A DNA stretch of 55,363 nt from Sphingomonas echinoides (GCF_029623395.1 NZ_JAPYKK010000030.1:1-55363), one strand, 5' to 3'; counted from the stretch's first letter, positions 19,884-29,499 are shown. Translations and numbers: made by a program. The notes: generated by a model not told the origin, from the sequence alone.

Positions 19884-21548
19884 CTAGACGCTTTCCAGCA
19901 ACCGGTCCGCCTGCGCACGCGCTTCGGGGGTGATCTCCGCACCCGAGAGCATGCGCGCGATTTCCTCGCGGCGGTCGGTGTCGTCGAGCGGGGTCACGCC
20001 GGTGCGCGTCACCACGCCGTCATGCCGCTTGGCAATCAGCAGATGCTGCGCGCCGCGCGCGGCGACTTGCGGGCTGTGCGTGACGACGAGCACCTGCGTG
20101 CCGCCCGCGAGCCGCGCCAGCCGGTCGCCGATCGCGCTCGCCACCGCGCCGCCGACGCCGCGGTCGATCTCGTCGAAGATCATCGTCGCGGCGCTGCCCT
20201 GTTCGGCCAGCGCGACCTTGAGCGCGAGGATGAAGCGCGACAATTCGCCGCCGCTGGCGATCTTGACCAGCGGCGCGAACGGCGCGCCGGGGTTGGTCGA
20301 AATCTCGAACTCAACTCGGTCCTTGCCCGCCGACGACCACGCATCGGCGGTCGCGGGGGCGACCACGGTGCGGAATCGCGCAGCGTCGAGCTTGAGCGGC
20401 GCAAGCTCGCCGCGCACCGCCGCATCGAGCCGTTCGGCGGCGGCGGTCCGCGCCTCGGTGAGGGTGGTGGCGGCGCGATCGAACTCGGCGCGCGCGGTTG
20501 CGAGCTTGCGTTCGAGCGCGGCGATGCCTTCCTCGCCCGCGTCGAGCGCGGCCAGCTTCGCCTCGAGCTCGGCGGCGAGCTCGGCCAGATCGTCGGGCTG
20601 GACGCGGTGTTTGCGCGCCATTCCGCGCAGTTCGAACAGGCGAGTCTCGTCATCCTCCAGCGCGGACGGATCGAACCAGAGGTCTGTCTTGGCGATGCGC
20701 AATTGATCCTCGGCGACCGCGCCCTCGATCACCGCGCGGTCGATTGCGGCGAGTGCCTCGGCCAGCGCCTCATGATCCTCCGCGACGCGCTCGAGCACAC
20801 GCGCGGCCTGGCGGAGCTGGGCGAGACCGCCGTCGGAGCCTTCGAGCCATTGCTCGATCGCGGAAAGGTCGGCGGCGATCTTTTCCGAGCGCTGCATCGA
20901 CCGGCGGCGCTCGGCGAGGGTTTCCTCTTCGCCCGGTTCTGGCGACAGCGCGCGCAGTTCGGCGACGCTGTGTTCGAGCCACTCGCGGTCGCGCGCGGCG
21001 CTTTCGATCGTCGCATGCGCGGTCGCCAGCGCGCCCTCGGCGGCGCGCCACGCCTTGTACGCGCCTGCCGCCGGACTGGTATCGACTCGCCCGAACGCGT
21101 CGAGCAAGGCGCGGTGCCCGCGCGCGTTGAGCAGGCCGCGGTCGTCATGCTGGCCGTGGATCTCGACCAGATGCTGCGCCATCTCGCGCAGCAGCCCCGC
21201 CGAGGCGGGCTGATCGTTGACGAAGGCACGGCTGCCGCCGTCCGCCTTGACGATACGGCGGATCATCAGCGGTTCGCCGGGTTCGGTATCGAAGCCGTTC
21301 TCGGCGAGCAATGTGGCGATCGGCCCTTCGGGGGCGGGCGTATCGAAGGTCGCGGTGACGACCGCCTGCGTTGCGCCTTGGCGCACGAGCCCCGCCTCGC
21401 CACGACCGCCGAGCGCGAGGCCTAGCGCGTCGAGCAGGATCGACTTGCCCGCGCCGGTCTCCCCCGTGAGCACACCCAGCCCCGCGACGAAGTGCAAGTC
21501 GAGCGCTTCGATCAGGACGACGTCGCGAATGGCCAGCGAAATCAGCAT
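19884..21548 (-). CDS. recN: DNA repair ATPase RecN
   Basis: 554 residues, an SMC-like ATPase acting in double-strand-break repair. Walker A is GETGAGKS (residues 29-36) after an N-terminal ISLAIRDVVLIEALDLHF. The central region is a long Ala/Glu/Arg-rich coiled coil. The C-terminal head carries the signature ASGGELSRFILALK, Walker B TMIFDEIDRGVGG and the VTHSPQVAA switch. Length agrees with the family. The start is the ATG at 21548, 82 bases after the bamD stop, so bamD and recN may form one transcript. Confidence 0.97.
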   Translation of the reverse strand: MLISLAIRDVVLIEALDLHFVAGLGVLTGETGAGKSILLDALGLALGGRGEAGLVRQGATQAVVTATFDTPAPEGPIATLLAENGFDTEPGEPLMIRRIVKADGGSRAFVNDQPASAGLLREMAQHLVEIHGQHDDRGLLNARGHRALLDAFGRVDTSPAAGAYKAWRAAEGALATAHATIESAARDREWLEHSVAELRALSPEPGEEETLAERRRSMQRSEKIAADLSAIEQWLEGSDGGLAQLRQAARVLERVAEDHEALAEALAAIDRAVIEGAVAEDQLRIAKTDLWFDPSALEDDETRLFELRGMARKHRVQPDDLAELAAELEAKLAALDAGEEGIAALERKLATARAEFDRAATTLTEARTAAAERLDAAVRGELAPLKLDAARFRTVVAPATADAWSSAGKDRVEFEISTNPGAPFAPLVKIASGGELSRFILALKVALAEQGSAATMIFDEIDRGVGGAVASAIGDRLARLAGGTQVLVVTHSPQVAARGAQHLLIAKRHDGVVTRTGVTPLDDTDRREEIARMLSGAEITPEARAQADRLLESV

Positions 21549-21630
21549 CGTGCCGTCGCCTCTAGACTATCCTGCGCCGTTCCGGAATTGTTCTTTGCAT
21601 CCGGCGCCGGCGGAACCGGGGACACGCGGC

Positions 21631-22572
21631 TTATTGGACCGGATTGGGGTTGTTCGGGTTGGTCGACGATCCGCCCACCGGCGCCGCGCGCGTGTCGCGG
21701 TTGATCTCCTTCGACTTGGTCGGGATGCTCAGCGCGCTCGTCAACGGTACGATCTGCTGGCCGGGCGGGATCGCGGCGACCGCGACCGGCGGATATTCCT
21801 GCGACAGCTTGTAGGCGCGCGCATACCAAGGCGTGCCGGGATAGTTGGCGCCAAGCACTGCGGCCGCCTTGCGCGCTTCGTCGGGCACGCCGAGCGCGAG
21901 CGATGTTTCGGTCAAGCGCATCAGCGCTTCGGGGACATGGGTGGTCGTCTGATAGTCGTCGACGACGCGGCGGAACCGTCCGCTCGCCGCGAGCCAGAGA
22001 CCGCGCCGTTCGTAGAACCGGCCAATCTCCATTTCCTTGCCCGCCAAGTGATCGCGCACGAGATCGACCTTGAGCCGCGCATCGGCGGCATATTTGCTGT
22101 TCGGATAGCGCCGCATCAGTTCGCCGAGCGAATCGAGCGCTTGCTGCGTGATCTTCTGGTCGCGCGTGACGTCGCTGATCTGCTCGTAATAGCCGAGCGA
22201 GACGAGGTAATAGGCGTAGGGCGCGTCGCGGTTGCCCGGATGCACCGACAGGAAGCGCTGCGCCGACTGGATCGATGCGGTGTAATCATGCGCGAGATAA
22301 TAGCTGAACGCGCTCATCAACTGCGCGCGGCGCGCCCAGACCGAATAAGGGTGCTGCCGCTCGACCTCGTCGAACAGCGCGGCCGCGATCTTATAGTCGC
22401 CCTGGTCGAGCCGCAGGCGTGCGGTCGTGTACAAGGTGCCCACGTCGCGCGCGACATACGGAATGTCGGACTTGCCACGCTTCGCGCAGCCAGCGGTGGT
22501 GAAAGCGGTGGCGGCGATCAGCGCGAGCGCTGTGGCACGAAACAGGGGCGAGCGGGCATGGGGGGTACGCAT
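21631..22572 (-). CDS. bamD: Outer-membrane assembly lipoprotein BamD
   Basis: 313 residues from the ATG at 22572. The lipoprotein signal ends with the lipobox TAGC at Cys29, so the mature protein is anchored to the inner leaflet of the outer membrane. The mature region holds about five TPR-like repeats typical of BamD/ComL (TLYTTARLRLDQGDYKIAAALFDEVERQHPYS, AFSYYLAHDYTASIQSAQRFL, YAADARLKVDLVRDHLAGKE). It serves as an essential scaffold of the BAM complex, which inserts the TonB receptors and porin found in this window. The C-terminal tail (GGSSTNPNNPNPVQ) is disordered. Confidence 0.95.
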   Translation of the reverse strand: MRTPHARSPLFRATALALIAATAFTTAGCAKRGKSDIPYVARDVGTLYTTARLRLDQGDYKIAAALFDEVERQHPYSVWARRAQLMSAFSYYLAHDYTASIQSAQRFLSVHPGNRDAPYAYYLVSLGYYEQISDVTRDQKITQQALDSLGELMRRYPNSKYAADARLKVDLVRDHLAGKEMEIGRFYERRGLWLAASGRFRRVVDDYQTTTHVPEALMRLTETSLALGVPDEARKAAAVLGANYPGTPWYARAYKLSQEYPPVAVAAIPPGQQIVPLTSALSIPTKSKEINRDTRAAPVGGSSTNPNNPNPVQ

Positions 22573-22742
22573 CGGGGGTCGTCTTAGCCGAACCGTCGAG
22601 GCGCGAACAATCCTTTTCACCGTGCTTTCCCGTACGCACCCTTCCGGCTAGCGCTTTTCCCTTGAACGTTGCAGTGCTGGCGCGGATCACATCGCGCCAG
22701 TGCCGCGTTTGCGCCATTGGACCCTCCAGGAGAAACACCCCC

Positions 22743-23567
22743 GTGACCGCTACTTTGCTCGCCACCAAACGCGTTGAAAAGCCATGGGGTCGCCATACCT
22801 TGTGGCCCGGTTTTGCCAATCCGCCCGCGGATGGCGAGAAGGTCGGCGAGGTGTGGTTCCAGACCCCGCACGCAGGCGAACCCGATCTCCTGGTGAAATA
22901 TCTTTTCACGAGCGAGAAATTGTCGGTGCAAGTCCACCCCGACGATGCGGCCGCGCAGGCGGCGGGCTATCCGCGCGGCAAGGACGAGGCGTGGATCATC
23001 CTTGCGGCGGAACCCGATTCGACGATCGCGCTCGGGACGCTCGAGCCGATGACCAAGGACGCGCTGCGCGCTTCGTCGCTCGACGGATCGATCGAGCATC
23101 TGCTCGACTGGAAGCCGGTCAAGGCGGGCGACTTCTTCTATTCCGAAGCGGGCACGGTCCATGCGATCGGCGCGGGCGTCACGCTGGTCGAGATCCAGCA
23201 GAACGTCGACCTGACGTATCGGCTGTATGATTACGGCAGCGACCGCGAACTGCATCTGGATGCGGGCGTCAAGGTTTCGGACCCCGTGCCGTTCGTACCG
23301 CTGCCGACTCCGCCGCAGGACGGCACCGACCGTATCGTATTGGCGGAAGGGCCCAAGTTCGTGATCGAACGCCTTGCTGGCGGCACGCACACGATCGATT
23401 TGCCCGCTGGGCTGACCGGCTGGCTGGTTCCGCTGACGGGCGCGGGCGTCGTCGACGGCGTCGCGTTCAAGGCGGGCGAATGCCTGACGCTGGAAGGCCG
23501 GTGCGACCTTACCGCGGATGCGGGCAGCGATCTGGCGTTGGCCTATCCGGGCGCGAAGCGGATCTGA
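22743..23567 (+). CDS. manA: Class I mannose-6-phosphate isomerase
   Basis: 274 residues from a GTG at 22743 with AGGAG at 22728-22732; codons upstream to 22662 lack family similarity. The cupin-type zinc site is visible as SVQVHPDDAAA (Gln and His), GKDEAWIIL (Glu) and GTVHAIGAG (His), followed by VEIQQNVDLTYRLYDYG, a hallmark of short bacterial class I enzymes. It interconverts fructose-6-phosphate and mannose-6-phosphate, a route to GDP-mannose. The protein is shorter than the E. coli enzyme but similar to the short (about 300-residue) subtype. It is not obviously operonic with anything; the EPS cluster starts 6 kb further on. Confidence 0.9.
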   Translation: MTATLLATKRVEKPWGRHTLWPGFANPPADGEKVGEVWFQTPHAGEPDLLVKYLFTSEKLSVQVHPDDAAAQAAGYPRGKDEAWIILAAEPDSTIALGTLEPMTKDALRASSLDGSIEHLLDWKPVKAGDFFYSEAGTVHAIGAGVTLVEIQQNVDLTYRLYDYGSDRELHLDAGVKVSDPVPFVPLPTPPQDGTDRIVLAEGPKFVIERLAGGTHTIDLPAGLTGWLVPLTGAGVVDGVAFKAGECLTLEGRCDLTADAGSDLALAYPGAKRI

Positions 23568-23575
23568 TCTGGAGC

Positions 23576-23606
23576 CCGCCGCTTCGGGGACTCCCCGAAG
23601 CGGCGG
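23576..23606. terminator. 14-bp perfect hairpin between manA and trpS
   Basis: CCGCCGCTTCGGGG (23576-23589), loop ACT, CCCCGAAGCGGCGG (23593-23606). It sits nine bases after the manA stop and four before the trpS stop on the other strand, so it could end both transcripts. No T-run on either side. Confidence 0.6.
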
Positions 23607-23609
23607 ATC

Positions 23610-24611
23610 TCAGACCTGCAAGCCGACCGCGCGCTGCGCGGCGGCGAGGGTCGGTGCCGCCAGCGTCGTGGCGCGCGCCGCACCGTCCGCCAGCACGGCG
23701 GCGACCGCGGCGCGATCCTCGAGCAGCGCCGTCAATCGATCGCGGATCGGCGCGAGCGTCGCCACCGCGAGGTCCGCCAGCGCGGGCTTGAAGACGCCGA
23801 ACCCCTGACCGGCATATTGCGCCAGCACCGCATCGGGTGTGCTGCCTTCCAGCGCCGCGTAGATCGTCACGAGATTGCGCGCCTCGGCCCGCTCCGCCAG
23901 ATCCGCCACCGCTTCGGGGAGCGCGTCCGCGTCGCTCTTGGCCTTGCGGATCTTGCTCGAAATCAGATCGTCGCTGTCGACCAGGTTGATCCGCGATGCG
24001 TCCGACGGATCGGACTTTGACATCTTGGCGCTCGCGTCGCGCAGGCTCATGATGCGCGGCGCCGCCTTGGAGATCAGCGGTTCGGGGAGCGCGAAGGTGT
24101 CGCCGTAATCGGTGTTGAACTTGACCGCGATGTCACGCGCGAGTTCGAGATGCTGCTTCTGGTCCTCGCCGACGGGGACGTGCGTTGCCTGATACAGCAG
24201 GACGTCGGCGGCCTGCAGCACCGGATAGGTGAACAGCCCGACGCTCTGCGTCTCGCCCTTCTTGCCCGCCTTGTCCTTCCACTGCGTCATCCGGCTGAGC
24301 CAGCCCATCCGCGCGGTGCCGCCGAGGATCCAGTGGAGTGCGCTGTGCGCGGGCACGCGCGCCTGGTTGAACAGGATCGACCGCTTCGGATCGATCCCGC
24401 ACGCCAGCAGCGTCGCCGCCATCTCGGTCGTGTTCGCGTCGAGCTCCGCGGGGATCACGGGCTGCGACAAGGCGTGGAGGTCGGCGAGGAAGAACAGGCA
24501 ATCGTCGCCCGCGGGGATCGCATCCTGCATCGCGACCCATTGCCGGATCGCGCCGAGATAATTGCCGAGGTGGAGATTGCCGGTTGGCTGGATGCCGGAA
24601 ACGACGCGCAT
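23610..24611 (-). CDS. trpS: Tryptophanyl-tRNA synthetase
   Basis: 333 residues, a class I aminoacyl-tRNA synthetase. The HIGH-type motif is TGNLHLGNYLGAIRQW near the N-terminus, and the KMSKS loop is SAKMSKSDPSD (about residues 195-205). GEDQKQHLELARDIAVKFN and the C-terminal helical anticodon-binding part are typical. It charges tRNA-Trp in the cytoplasm. The start is 16 bases downstream of the murJ stop, so the two are probably co-transcribed from secB or murJ. Confidence 0.97.
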   Translation of the reverse strand: MRVVSGIQPTGNLHLGNYLGAIRQWVAMQDAIPAGDDCLFFLADLHALSQPVIPAELDANTTEMAATLLACGIDPKRSILFNQARVPAHSALHWILGGTARMGWLSRMTQWKDKAGKKGETQSVGLFTYPVLQAADVLLYQATHVPVGEDQKQHLELARDIAVKFNTDYGDTFALPEPLISKAAPRIMSLRDASAKMSKSDPSDASRINLVDSDDLISSKIRKAKSDADALPEAVADLAERAEARNLVTIYAALEGSTPDAVLAQYAGQGFGVFKPALADLAVATLAPIRDRLTALLEDRAAVAAVLADGAARATTLAAPTLAAAQRAVGLQV

Positions 24612-24627
24612 GGTCAGTTCTCTTACG

Positions 24628-26193
24628 TCAGGCGCGTTTGCGCTTCAGGAAGGAAAGATCGTCCCGGGTAAACGCCCCGAGCACGAAGGTCATGATTGCA
24701 TAGACCAGCCCGCCCGCGGCGACCAGTACGACCATCGCGCCGGTCCGGATCATCCAGGTGCCGTGCGTGTAGGGGGCGAACAGCCCTTGCAGCAGCCACA
24801 GGATCAGCCCCATCGCCAGCGCCGCAAGCGCCAGCCGCCACGCGCGGCGCTTGAGCCGGGCGTCGGGTTCGAAATGCCCGCGCTGGCGCAGGGTGCGATA
24901 GAGCAGCACGACGTTGAAGGTTGACGCCAGCGCGGTCGCGAGCGGCGGCCCCATATGTTTGAGCGGGACGATCAGCGCGAGGTTGAGCAGCAGATTGACC
25001 CCCATCGACATCGTCGCGAAGCGGACCGGCGTCCTGGTGTCCGACCTTGCGTAGAAGCCCGGAGTCAGGACCTTGACCAGAATGTAGCTCGGCAGGCCGA
25101 TCGAGAAAGCGGCGAGCGCTTGTGCCGTATAGAGGGTGTCGAGCGTGCCGTATTTGCCATGCTCGAACAGCGCGGCGACAATCGGCGCGCCGCACAGCAC
25201 CAGCGCGACCGTCGCGGGCAGGGTGAGCAGCAACGCGAGTTCGAGCCCGCGGTTCTGCGTCGTCATCGCGGTCGCCTCTTCGCCCGCGGCGAGTTGGCGC
25301 GAGATCAGCGGGAGCAGCACCGTGCCCAGCCCGATCCCGATCAGGCCCAGCGGAAGCTGGTTCACGCGGTCCGCCAAATAGATATAGGTGACCGACCCGT
25401 GCGGCAGCAGCGAGGCGGCCAGCGCGGTCGAGACGACGAGGTTGATCTGGACCGCGCCCGCGCCCGCCGCGGCAGGGAGGATCAGCGACAGCATCTTGCG
25501 GACGTCGGGGGTCAATCGCGGCATGCTGAACCCGAGCCGGACGCCGTTGGCACGGCACGCCCAGACCAGCCAGCCGAGTTGCAGTACCCCGGACACGCTC
25601 ACCGCGACCGCCTGATTGCGCGCGGTGCCCGCCGGATCGGCGGCGTGGAACACCAGCAGCGCGGCGATCAACGTCAGGTTGAGCAGGATCGGCGCGGCGG
25701 CGTTGACCCAGAATTGCTGGAGCGAGTTAAGGATGCCGCCGAGCAGCGACACCAGGCTGATGAGCATGAGATAGGGAATCGTCAGCCGCGACAGCGTCAC
25801 CGCGAAATCGAACTGGTCCGAACGGACGTCGTTGAAGCCACCGGAGAGCAGATACGTCACCGGCCAGGCGGCGAGTTCGAGGATGACGGTCATGACGATC
25901 AGGATCGGCAGCAGCACCGACAGTACGTCGCGCGCGAAGGCGAGGCCGGTGGGGAGGCCGTCTCCGGTCTTGTCGCCGACCTTCTGGTTGAACATCGGGA
26001 TGAACGCTGCCGAAAACGCACCCTCCGCGAACAAGGCGCGGAACAGGTTGGGCAGGCGGAACGCGACGAGGAACGCGTCCGACGCGAAGCCGGCGCCGAC
26101 ATAGCGCGCGAACAGCGAATCGCGGACGAGCCCCAGGATGCGGCTGGCGAGCGTAAGGCTGCCGATCGATCCGAGCGCGCGGGTAAGGTTCAT
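24628..26193 (-). CDS. murJ: Lipid II flippase MurJ
   Basis: 521 residues with about 14 predicted membrane helices. It begins MNLTRALGSIGSLTLASRILGLVRD, the typical MurJ start. DAFLVAFRLPNLFRALFAEGAFSAAFIPMF, NRGLELALLLTLPATVALVL and YFARSDTRTPVRFA-like (FYARSDTRTPVRFATMSM) segments are family landmarks. It flips lipid II across the inner membrane for peptidoglycan synthesis. It lies between secB and trpS on the minus strand. Confidence 0.97.
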   Translation of the reverse strand: MNLTRALGSIGSLTLASRILGLVRDSLFARYVGAGFASDAFLVAFRLPNLFRALFAEGAFSAAFIPMFNQKVGDKTGDGLPTGLAFARDVLSVLLPILIVMTVILELAAWPVTYLLSGGFNDVRSDQFDFAVTLSRLTIPYLMLISLVSLLGGILNSLQQFWVNAAAPILLNLTLIAALLVFHAADPAGTARNQAVAVSVSGVLQLGWLVWACRANGVRLGFSMPRLTPDVRKMLSLILPAAAGAGAVQINLVVSTALAASLLPHGSVTYIYLADRVNQLPLGLIGIGLGTVLLPLISRQLAAGEEATAMTTQNRGLELALLLTLPATVALVLCGAPIVAALFEHGKYGTLDTLYTAQALAAFSIGLPSYILVKVLTPGFYARSDTRTPVRFATMSMGVNLLLNLALIVPLKHMGPPLATALASTFNVVLLYRTLRQRGHFEPDARLKRRAWRLALAALAMGLILWLLQGLFAPYTHGTWMIRTGAMVVLVAAGGLVYAIMTFVLGAFTRDDLSFLKRKRA

Positions 26194-26239
26194 CGAGTCG
26201 GGCCGCTTTCCAAGATCAAATGTGCGGGCGGCCCGGTAT

Positions 26240-26262
26240 CCCCCCGGCGCAGCGCCGGGGGG
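26240..26262 (-). terminator. GC hairpin downstream of secB
   Basis: CCCCCCGGCGC (26240-26250), A, GCGCCGGGGGG (26252-26262) form an 11-bp self-complementary stem (real loop at least three bases). It lies 12 bases after the secB stop on the minus strand, before murJ. No T-tract; it may be an attenuating hairpin or a 3' end for secB mRNA. Confidence 0.5.
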
Positions 26263-26273
26263 ACGTCATCGGA

Positions 26274-26789
26274 TCAGGCCGAGCCGAGCGGGTTGGCCGT
26301 CGCGCCGGATTCCTGCTGCGCGAGGAAGATGCCGCCGAAGTCGATCGGCTCGAGCAGCAGCGGCGGGAAGCCACCGTCGCGAATCGCATCGGCAAGGACG
26401 CGGCGCGCAAACGGGAACATGAGGCGCGGCGCCTCCGCCAGCAGGAACGGCTGGAGATGTTCGGCGGGGAAATTACGCAGGCCGAACAGCCCCGCGTAAG
26501 AAAGATCGACGAGGAACGCGACCTGTCCGTCGGCGTCCGCCTTCACTTCGATCCGCAGCACGATCTCGTACACATCGTCCCCGACTTGTGCCGATGCGAT
26601 GTTGAACTGCACGTCGATCGCGGGTGCGGTCTGGTTCTGGAAGATTGCCGGGGCATTCGGGTTCTCGAAGGAGAAGTCCTTGATATACTGCGAGATCATC
26701 CCGGCTGCGGGGGCGGTGTCCGCCCCGTTGGCGAGAGGCTCACCGGCAATCCCGGTCGAAGTGATGAAGCCGTCGTCCTGCTCGCTCAT
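26274..26789 (-). CDS. secB: Protein-export chaperone SecB
   Basis: 171 residues from the ATG at 26789. The core matches SecB: SQYIKDFSFENPNAPAIFQ, ASAQVGDDVYEIVLRIEV, FLVDLSYAGLFGL, LLAEAPRLMFPFARRVLADAIRDGGFPPLLLEPIDF. It binds unfolded precursors and delivers them to SecA. A longer frame upstream to 27356 is antisense to timA and is discarded. It is divergent from timA, with about 180 bases between the starts. Confidence 0.97.
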   Translation of the reverse strand: MSEQDDGFITSTGIAGEPLANGADTAPAAGMISQYIKDFSFENPNAPAIFQNQTAPAIDVQFNIASAQVGDDVYEIVLRIEVKADADGQVAFLVDLSYAGLFGLRNFPAEHLQPFLLAEAPRLMFPFARRVLADAIRDGGFPPLLLEPIDFGGIFLAQQESGATANPLGSA

Positions 26790-26970
26790 GCAACGCGTCC
26801 TTAATGTCCGTACTATAGATAGCGCCACGGGTGGCGCAGTCGAAGCCGCGCGCGTAGCAGGGGGGCGAGCCGAGTTCAACGGGCGCCGAGTGTCACGCAC
26901 GTGGCGCATCATTTGAAACCTTCGTGCGTTGCGCCTATGTATCCCTGTCTGCCAACCCGCCGGAGGCCGC

Positions 26971-27615
26971 GTGTTCCTATTAGTTATTCTCGCGATGATC
27001 GCCGGTTTCATGGCGCTCCAACTGTATCGAGTCCTGGGCAAGCGCACCGGGCACGAACAGCCCTTGCCCAAGCCGGCGGAGGACAGGGCGCCCCTGACCC
27101 TCGTCCCGCGCCCTGTCGAAGCGATTGCTGAATCACGGGAGCCTGCAAGTCGACTGGTCGAACCCAAGGCCGAGTCGGGCATTCGCTCGATCATTTCGGC
27201 GGATTCGTCGTTCGACGTCGCACGGTTCCTGCAGGGCGCACAGGCGGCGTACCGGATGATTCTGGAATCATACTGGCAGGGTGACACCGAACAACTGGAC
27301 TGGCTCACCGAAGCCGGCGTTCGCGATGCGTTCGTCGCCGCGATCGACGAGCGCAAGGAAGCCGGTCACACGCTCGAAAATCGTGTCGTCTCGATCGAAA
27401 AAGCGATCGTCTCTGATGCGGTGCTCGACGGCAAGGTCGCGCGCATCACGGTTCGCTTCGATGCCGACATCGTTGCGATTACGCGAGACGCCGAGTCGGT
27501 GGTGATCGCCGGGTCGATGACCGACGCGGTGGAAACGCATGACGTGTGGACCTTTACGCGGACGCTGAAGAGCAGCGATCCGAACTGGAAGCTCGCCGAC
27601 ACCGACGAGGCGTGA
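26971..27615 (+). CDS. timA: Tim44/TimA family membrane-anchored adaptor
   Basis: 214 residues from a GTG at 26971 preceded by CGGAGG at 26961-26966; the start gives an N-terminal helix (FLLVILAMIAGFMALQLYRVLG) at once, as in family members. After a Pro-rich linker, a Tim44-like alpha/beta domain occupies about residues 75-214 (FLQGAQAAYRMILESYWQGDTEQLDWLTEAGVRDAFVAAI). Family members are inner-membrane proteins facing the cytoplasm; alphaproteobacterial TimA is thought to be an ancestor of mitochondrial Tim44. Its TGA overlaps the ATG of mltA. Confidence 0.9.
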   Translation: MFLLVILAMIAGFMALQLYRVLGKRTGHEQPLPKPAEDRAPLTLVPRPVEAIAESREPASRLVEPKAESGIRSIISADSSFDVARFLQGAQAAYRMILESYWQGDTEQLDWLTEAGVRDAFVAAIDERKEAGHTLENRVVSIEKAIVSDAVLDGKVARITVRFDADIVAITRDAESVVIAGSMTDAVETHDVWTFTRTLKSSDPNWKLADTDEA

Positions 27616-28892
27616 TGACCGTGCAACGGGGGGAAGTGGCACGTTTGCTGCCGCAGCGGTTGCTGTGCGTCGGCGTGGCGACGCTGCTGTCGGCGTGCGG
27701 TGGGCAGGTTGAACGGCCCGCAACCGTATCGCGTCCGGCGACGGTCGCCCGGCCCGTTCCCGCGACGCCGATCAAAGCCGTACCGACGGTTGCCGTTCCC
27801 GGGAGCGTCAACGCCGTCGCCTCGGGTTTCGTCGCTGGTCCACCGGTTGCCGACTTGCCGCTGCGCGAGGAGGATGCGGTGCGCGCGGTCGCTGCATTCC
27901 GTACGTCGTGCGCATCGCTCCAGCGGCGGACGGATTCGTCCGGTCTGACGCGGGGCAGCGACTGGCAGGCGGCCTGCGCCGCAGCGCCGACGGTTGCCCC
28001 TGGCGGTGCACGCGCCTTCTTTGCCCAATATTTCGAGGCGGTGCAGGTCGGCGACGGCAAGGCTTTCGCCACCGGATATTACGAACCCGAGATCGCCGCG
28101 TCGCGCCAGCCGGTGCCGGGCTATGCGGTGCCGATCTACGGTCGCCCGAACGACCTGATCGACGTCGACCTCGGGCTGTTCAGCGATTCGCTTAAAGGCC
28201 GCAAGATTCGCGGTCGCGTGTCTGGGTCCAATTTCGTCCCCTATGACGATCGCACCGCGATCGAGCAGGGGACGCTTGGCGGGCGGGCGCCGATCATCGC
28301 TTATGCGGCGGATCCGGTCGCGTTGTTCTTCCTGCAGGTGCAGGGTTCCGGGCGGCTGCGCATGCCCGACGGATCGATCGTGCGGATCGGCTACACGTCG
28401 CAAAACGGGCGCGACTACACCGGTATCGGTGCGCTGATGAAGCGGCGCGGGCTGCTCGGGCCGGGGCAGACCTCGATGCAGGGGATCGTCGCGTGGCTGC
28501 ACGCGCATCCCGACGAGGCAACCGCGATCATGCGCGAGAACAAGAGCTACGTCTTCTTCCGCGAGCAGGCGAGCGCGCCACAGGGCGCGCTGGGCGTCGC
28601 GGTGACGGGCGGCGTGAGCGCTGCAGCGGACCCGAAGTTCGTGCCGCTGGGCGCGCCGGTCCTGCTGTCGATGGACCGCGCGGACGCGAGCCGGCTGTGG
28701 ATCGCGCAAGATACCGGCGGGGCGATCAAGGGGCCCAACCGGATCGACACTTTCTGGGGTGCCGGGCCCGACGCGGAGGCGACCGCTGGTGGCATGTCGG
28801 CGCGCGGCACGGCATTCCTGCTCGTGCCGACCGGGACGATCGCACGCCTGACGCAGGAGAGGGCCAATGGGGCACCGATCCCTCAGCCCTGA
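27615..28892 (+). CDS. mltA: Membrane-bound lytic murein transglycosylase A
   Basis: 425 residues from the ATG at 27615, which overlaps the timA stop by one base. A lipoprotein signal ends LLSACGG with Cys28. After a Pro/Val/Ala-rich linker comes the MltA barrel domain (FFAQYFEAVQVG, FATGYYEPEI, GRVSGSNFVPYDDRTAIEQG, LFFLQVQGSGRLRM). The 3D domain with its catalytic Asp follows (WIAQDTGGAIKGPNRIDTFWG). It cleaves glycan strands of peptidoglycan, releasing anhydro-muropeptides, and is anchored to the outer membrane. It is co-transcribed with timA and smr. Confidence 0.95.
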   Translation: MTVQRGEVARLLPQRLLCVGVATLLSACGGQVERPATVSRPATVARPVPATPIKAVPTVAVPGSVNAVASGFVAGPPVADLPLREEDAVRAVAAFRTSCASLQRRTDSSGLTRGSDWQAACAAAPTVAPGGARAFFAQYFEAVQVGDGKAFATGYYEPEIAASRQPVPGYAVPIYGRPNDLIDVDLGLFSDSLKGRKIRGRVSGSNFVPYDDRTAIEQGTLGGRAPIIAYAADPVALFFLQVQGSGRLRMPDGSIVRIGYTSQNGRDYTGIGALMKRRGLLGPGQTSMQGIVAWLHAHPDEATAIMRENKSYVFFREQASAPQGALGVAVTGGVSAAADPKFVPLGAPVLLSMDRADASRLWIAQDTGGAIKGPNRIDTFWGAGPDAEATAGGMSARGTAFLLVPTGTIARLTQERANGAPIPQP

Positions 28893-29499
28893 CGAGGCCG
28901 CCTTATGGGTCCGCGTCATGTCCGGCGTGCGTCCCATTGCGCGCCGACCGGCGGAACCCGTTTCGAAGAAACCGGTCAGTCCATCCGCCGCCGCTCCCAA
29001 ACCGGCCCAAGCGATCAAGCCCAAGGCAGGATCGCTGCCGCCGACGTTGACGATGGTGGTGAAGCCGTCCCGGTCTCCGGCGTCCGTCGCCGCGGGAACC
29101 GGCCCGACGATGCCGCCGCGTGCCGTGCGCGCGCAACCGCCGGTCGTTGCCAATACGCTCGACGGGAGCTGGGACCGCAAGCTCTCGCGCGGTCTGGTGT
29201 CGCCGGACCGGACGGTCGATCTTCACGGGCATACGCTCGCCAGCGCGTATGATCTGCTCGACGCGGCCCTGGCGCAGGCGATTCGCGCGGGGGACCGCAC
29301 CGTCCTGCTGGTGACGGGAAAGCCGCCGCGCCCGGCAAGCGAGCGCCCGCATGCGCGGGGCGCGATCCGGGCGGCGACGGGGGATTGGCTGGCAGGCTCC
29401 CGGCACAGCTCGGCGATCGCCGCCGTCCGCGCTGCACATCCAAGGCATGGCGGCGCAGGCGCGCTGTACATCGTGCTCAAGCGACCCCGGGGTCTTTAA
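28867..29499 (+). CDS. Smr-domain protein
   Basis: 210 residues, starting at an ATG 26 bases before the mltA stop with GGAGAGG just upstream, so translation is coupled. The N-terminal 90 residues are a Pro/Lys/Ala-rich linker. The C-terminal Smr domain (about 115-205) has RTVDLHGHTLASAYDLL and VLLVTGKPPRPASERP, then GAIRAATGDWLAG, matching the DLHG and TGK motifs of MutS2-type Smr domains, which act as nucleases in known cases. A nuclease role is inferred. The family recurs beside mltA in Alphaproteobacteria. Confidence 0.9.
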   Translation: MGHRSLSPDEAALWVRVMSGVRPIARRPAEPVSKKPVSPSAAAPKPAQAIKPKAGSLPPTLTMVVKPSRSPASVAAGTGPTMPPRAVRAQPPVVANTLDGSWDRKLSRGLVSPDRTVDLHGHTLASAYDLLDAALAQAIRAGDRTVLLVTGKPPRPASERPHARGAIRAATGDWLAGSRHSSAIAAVRAAHPRHGGAGALYIVLKRPRGL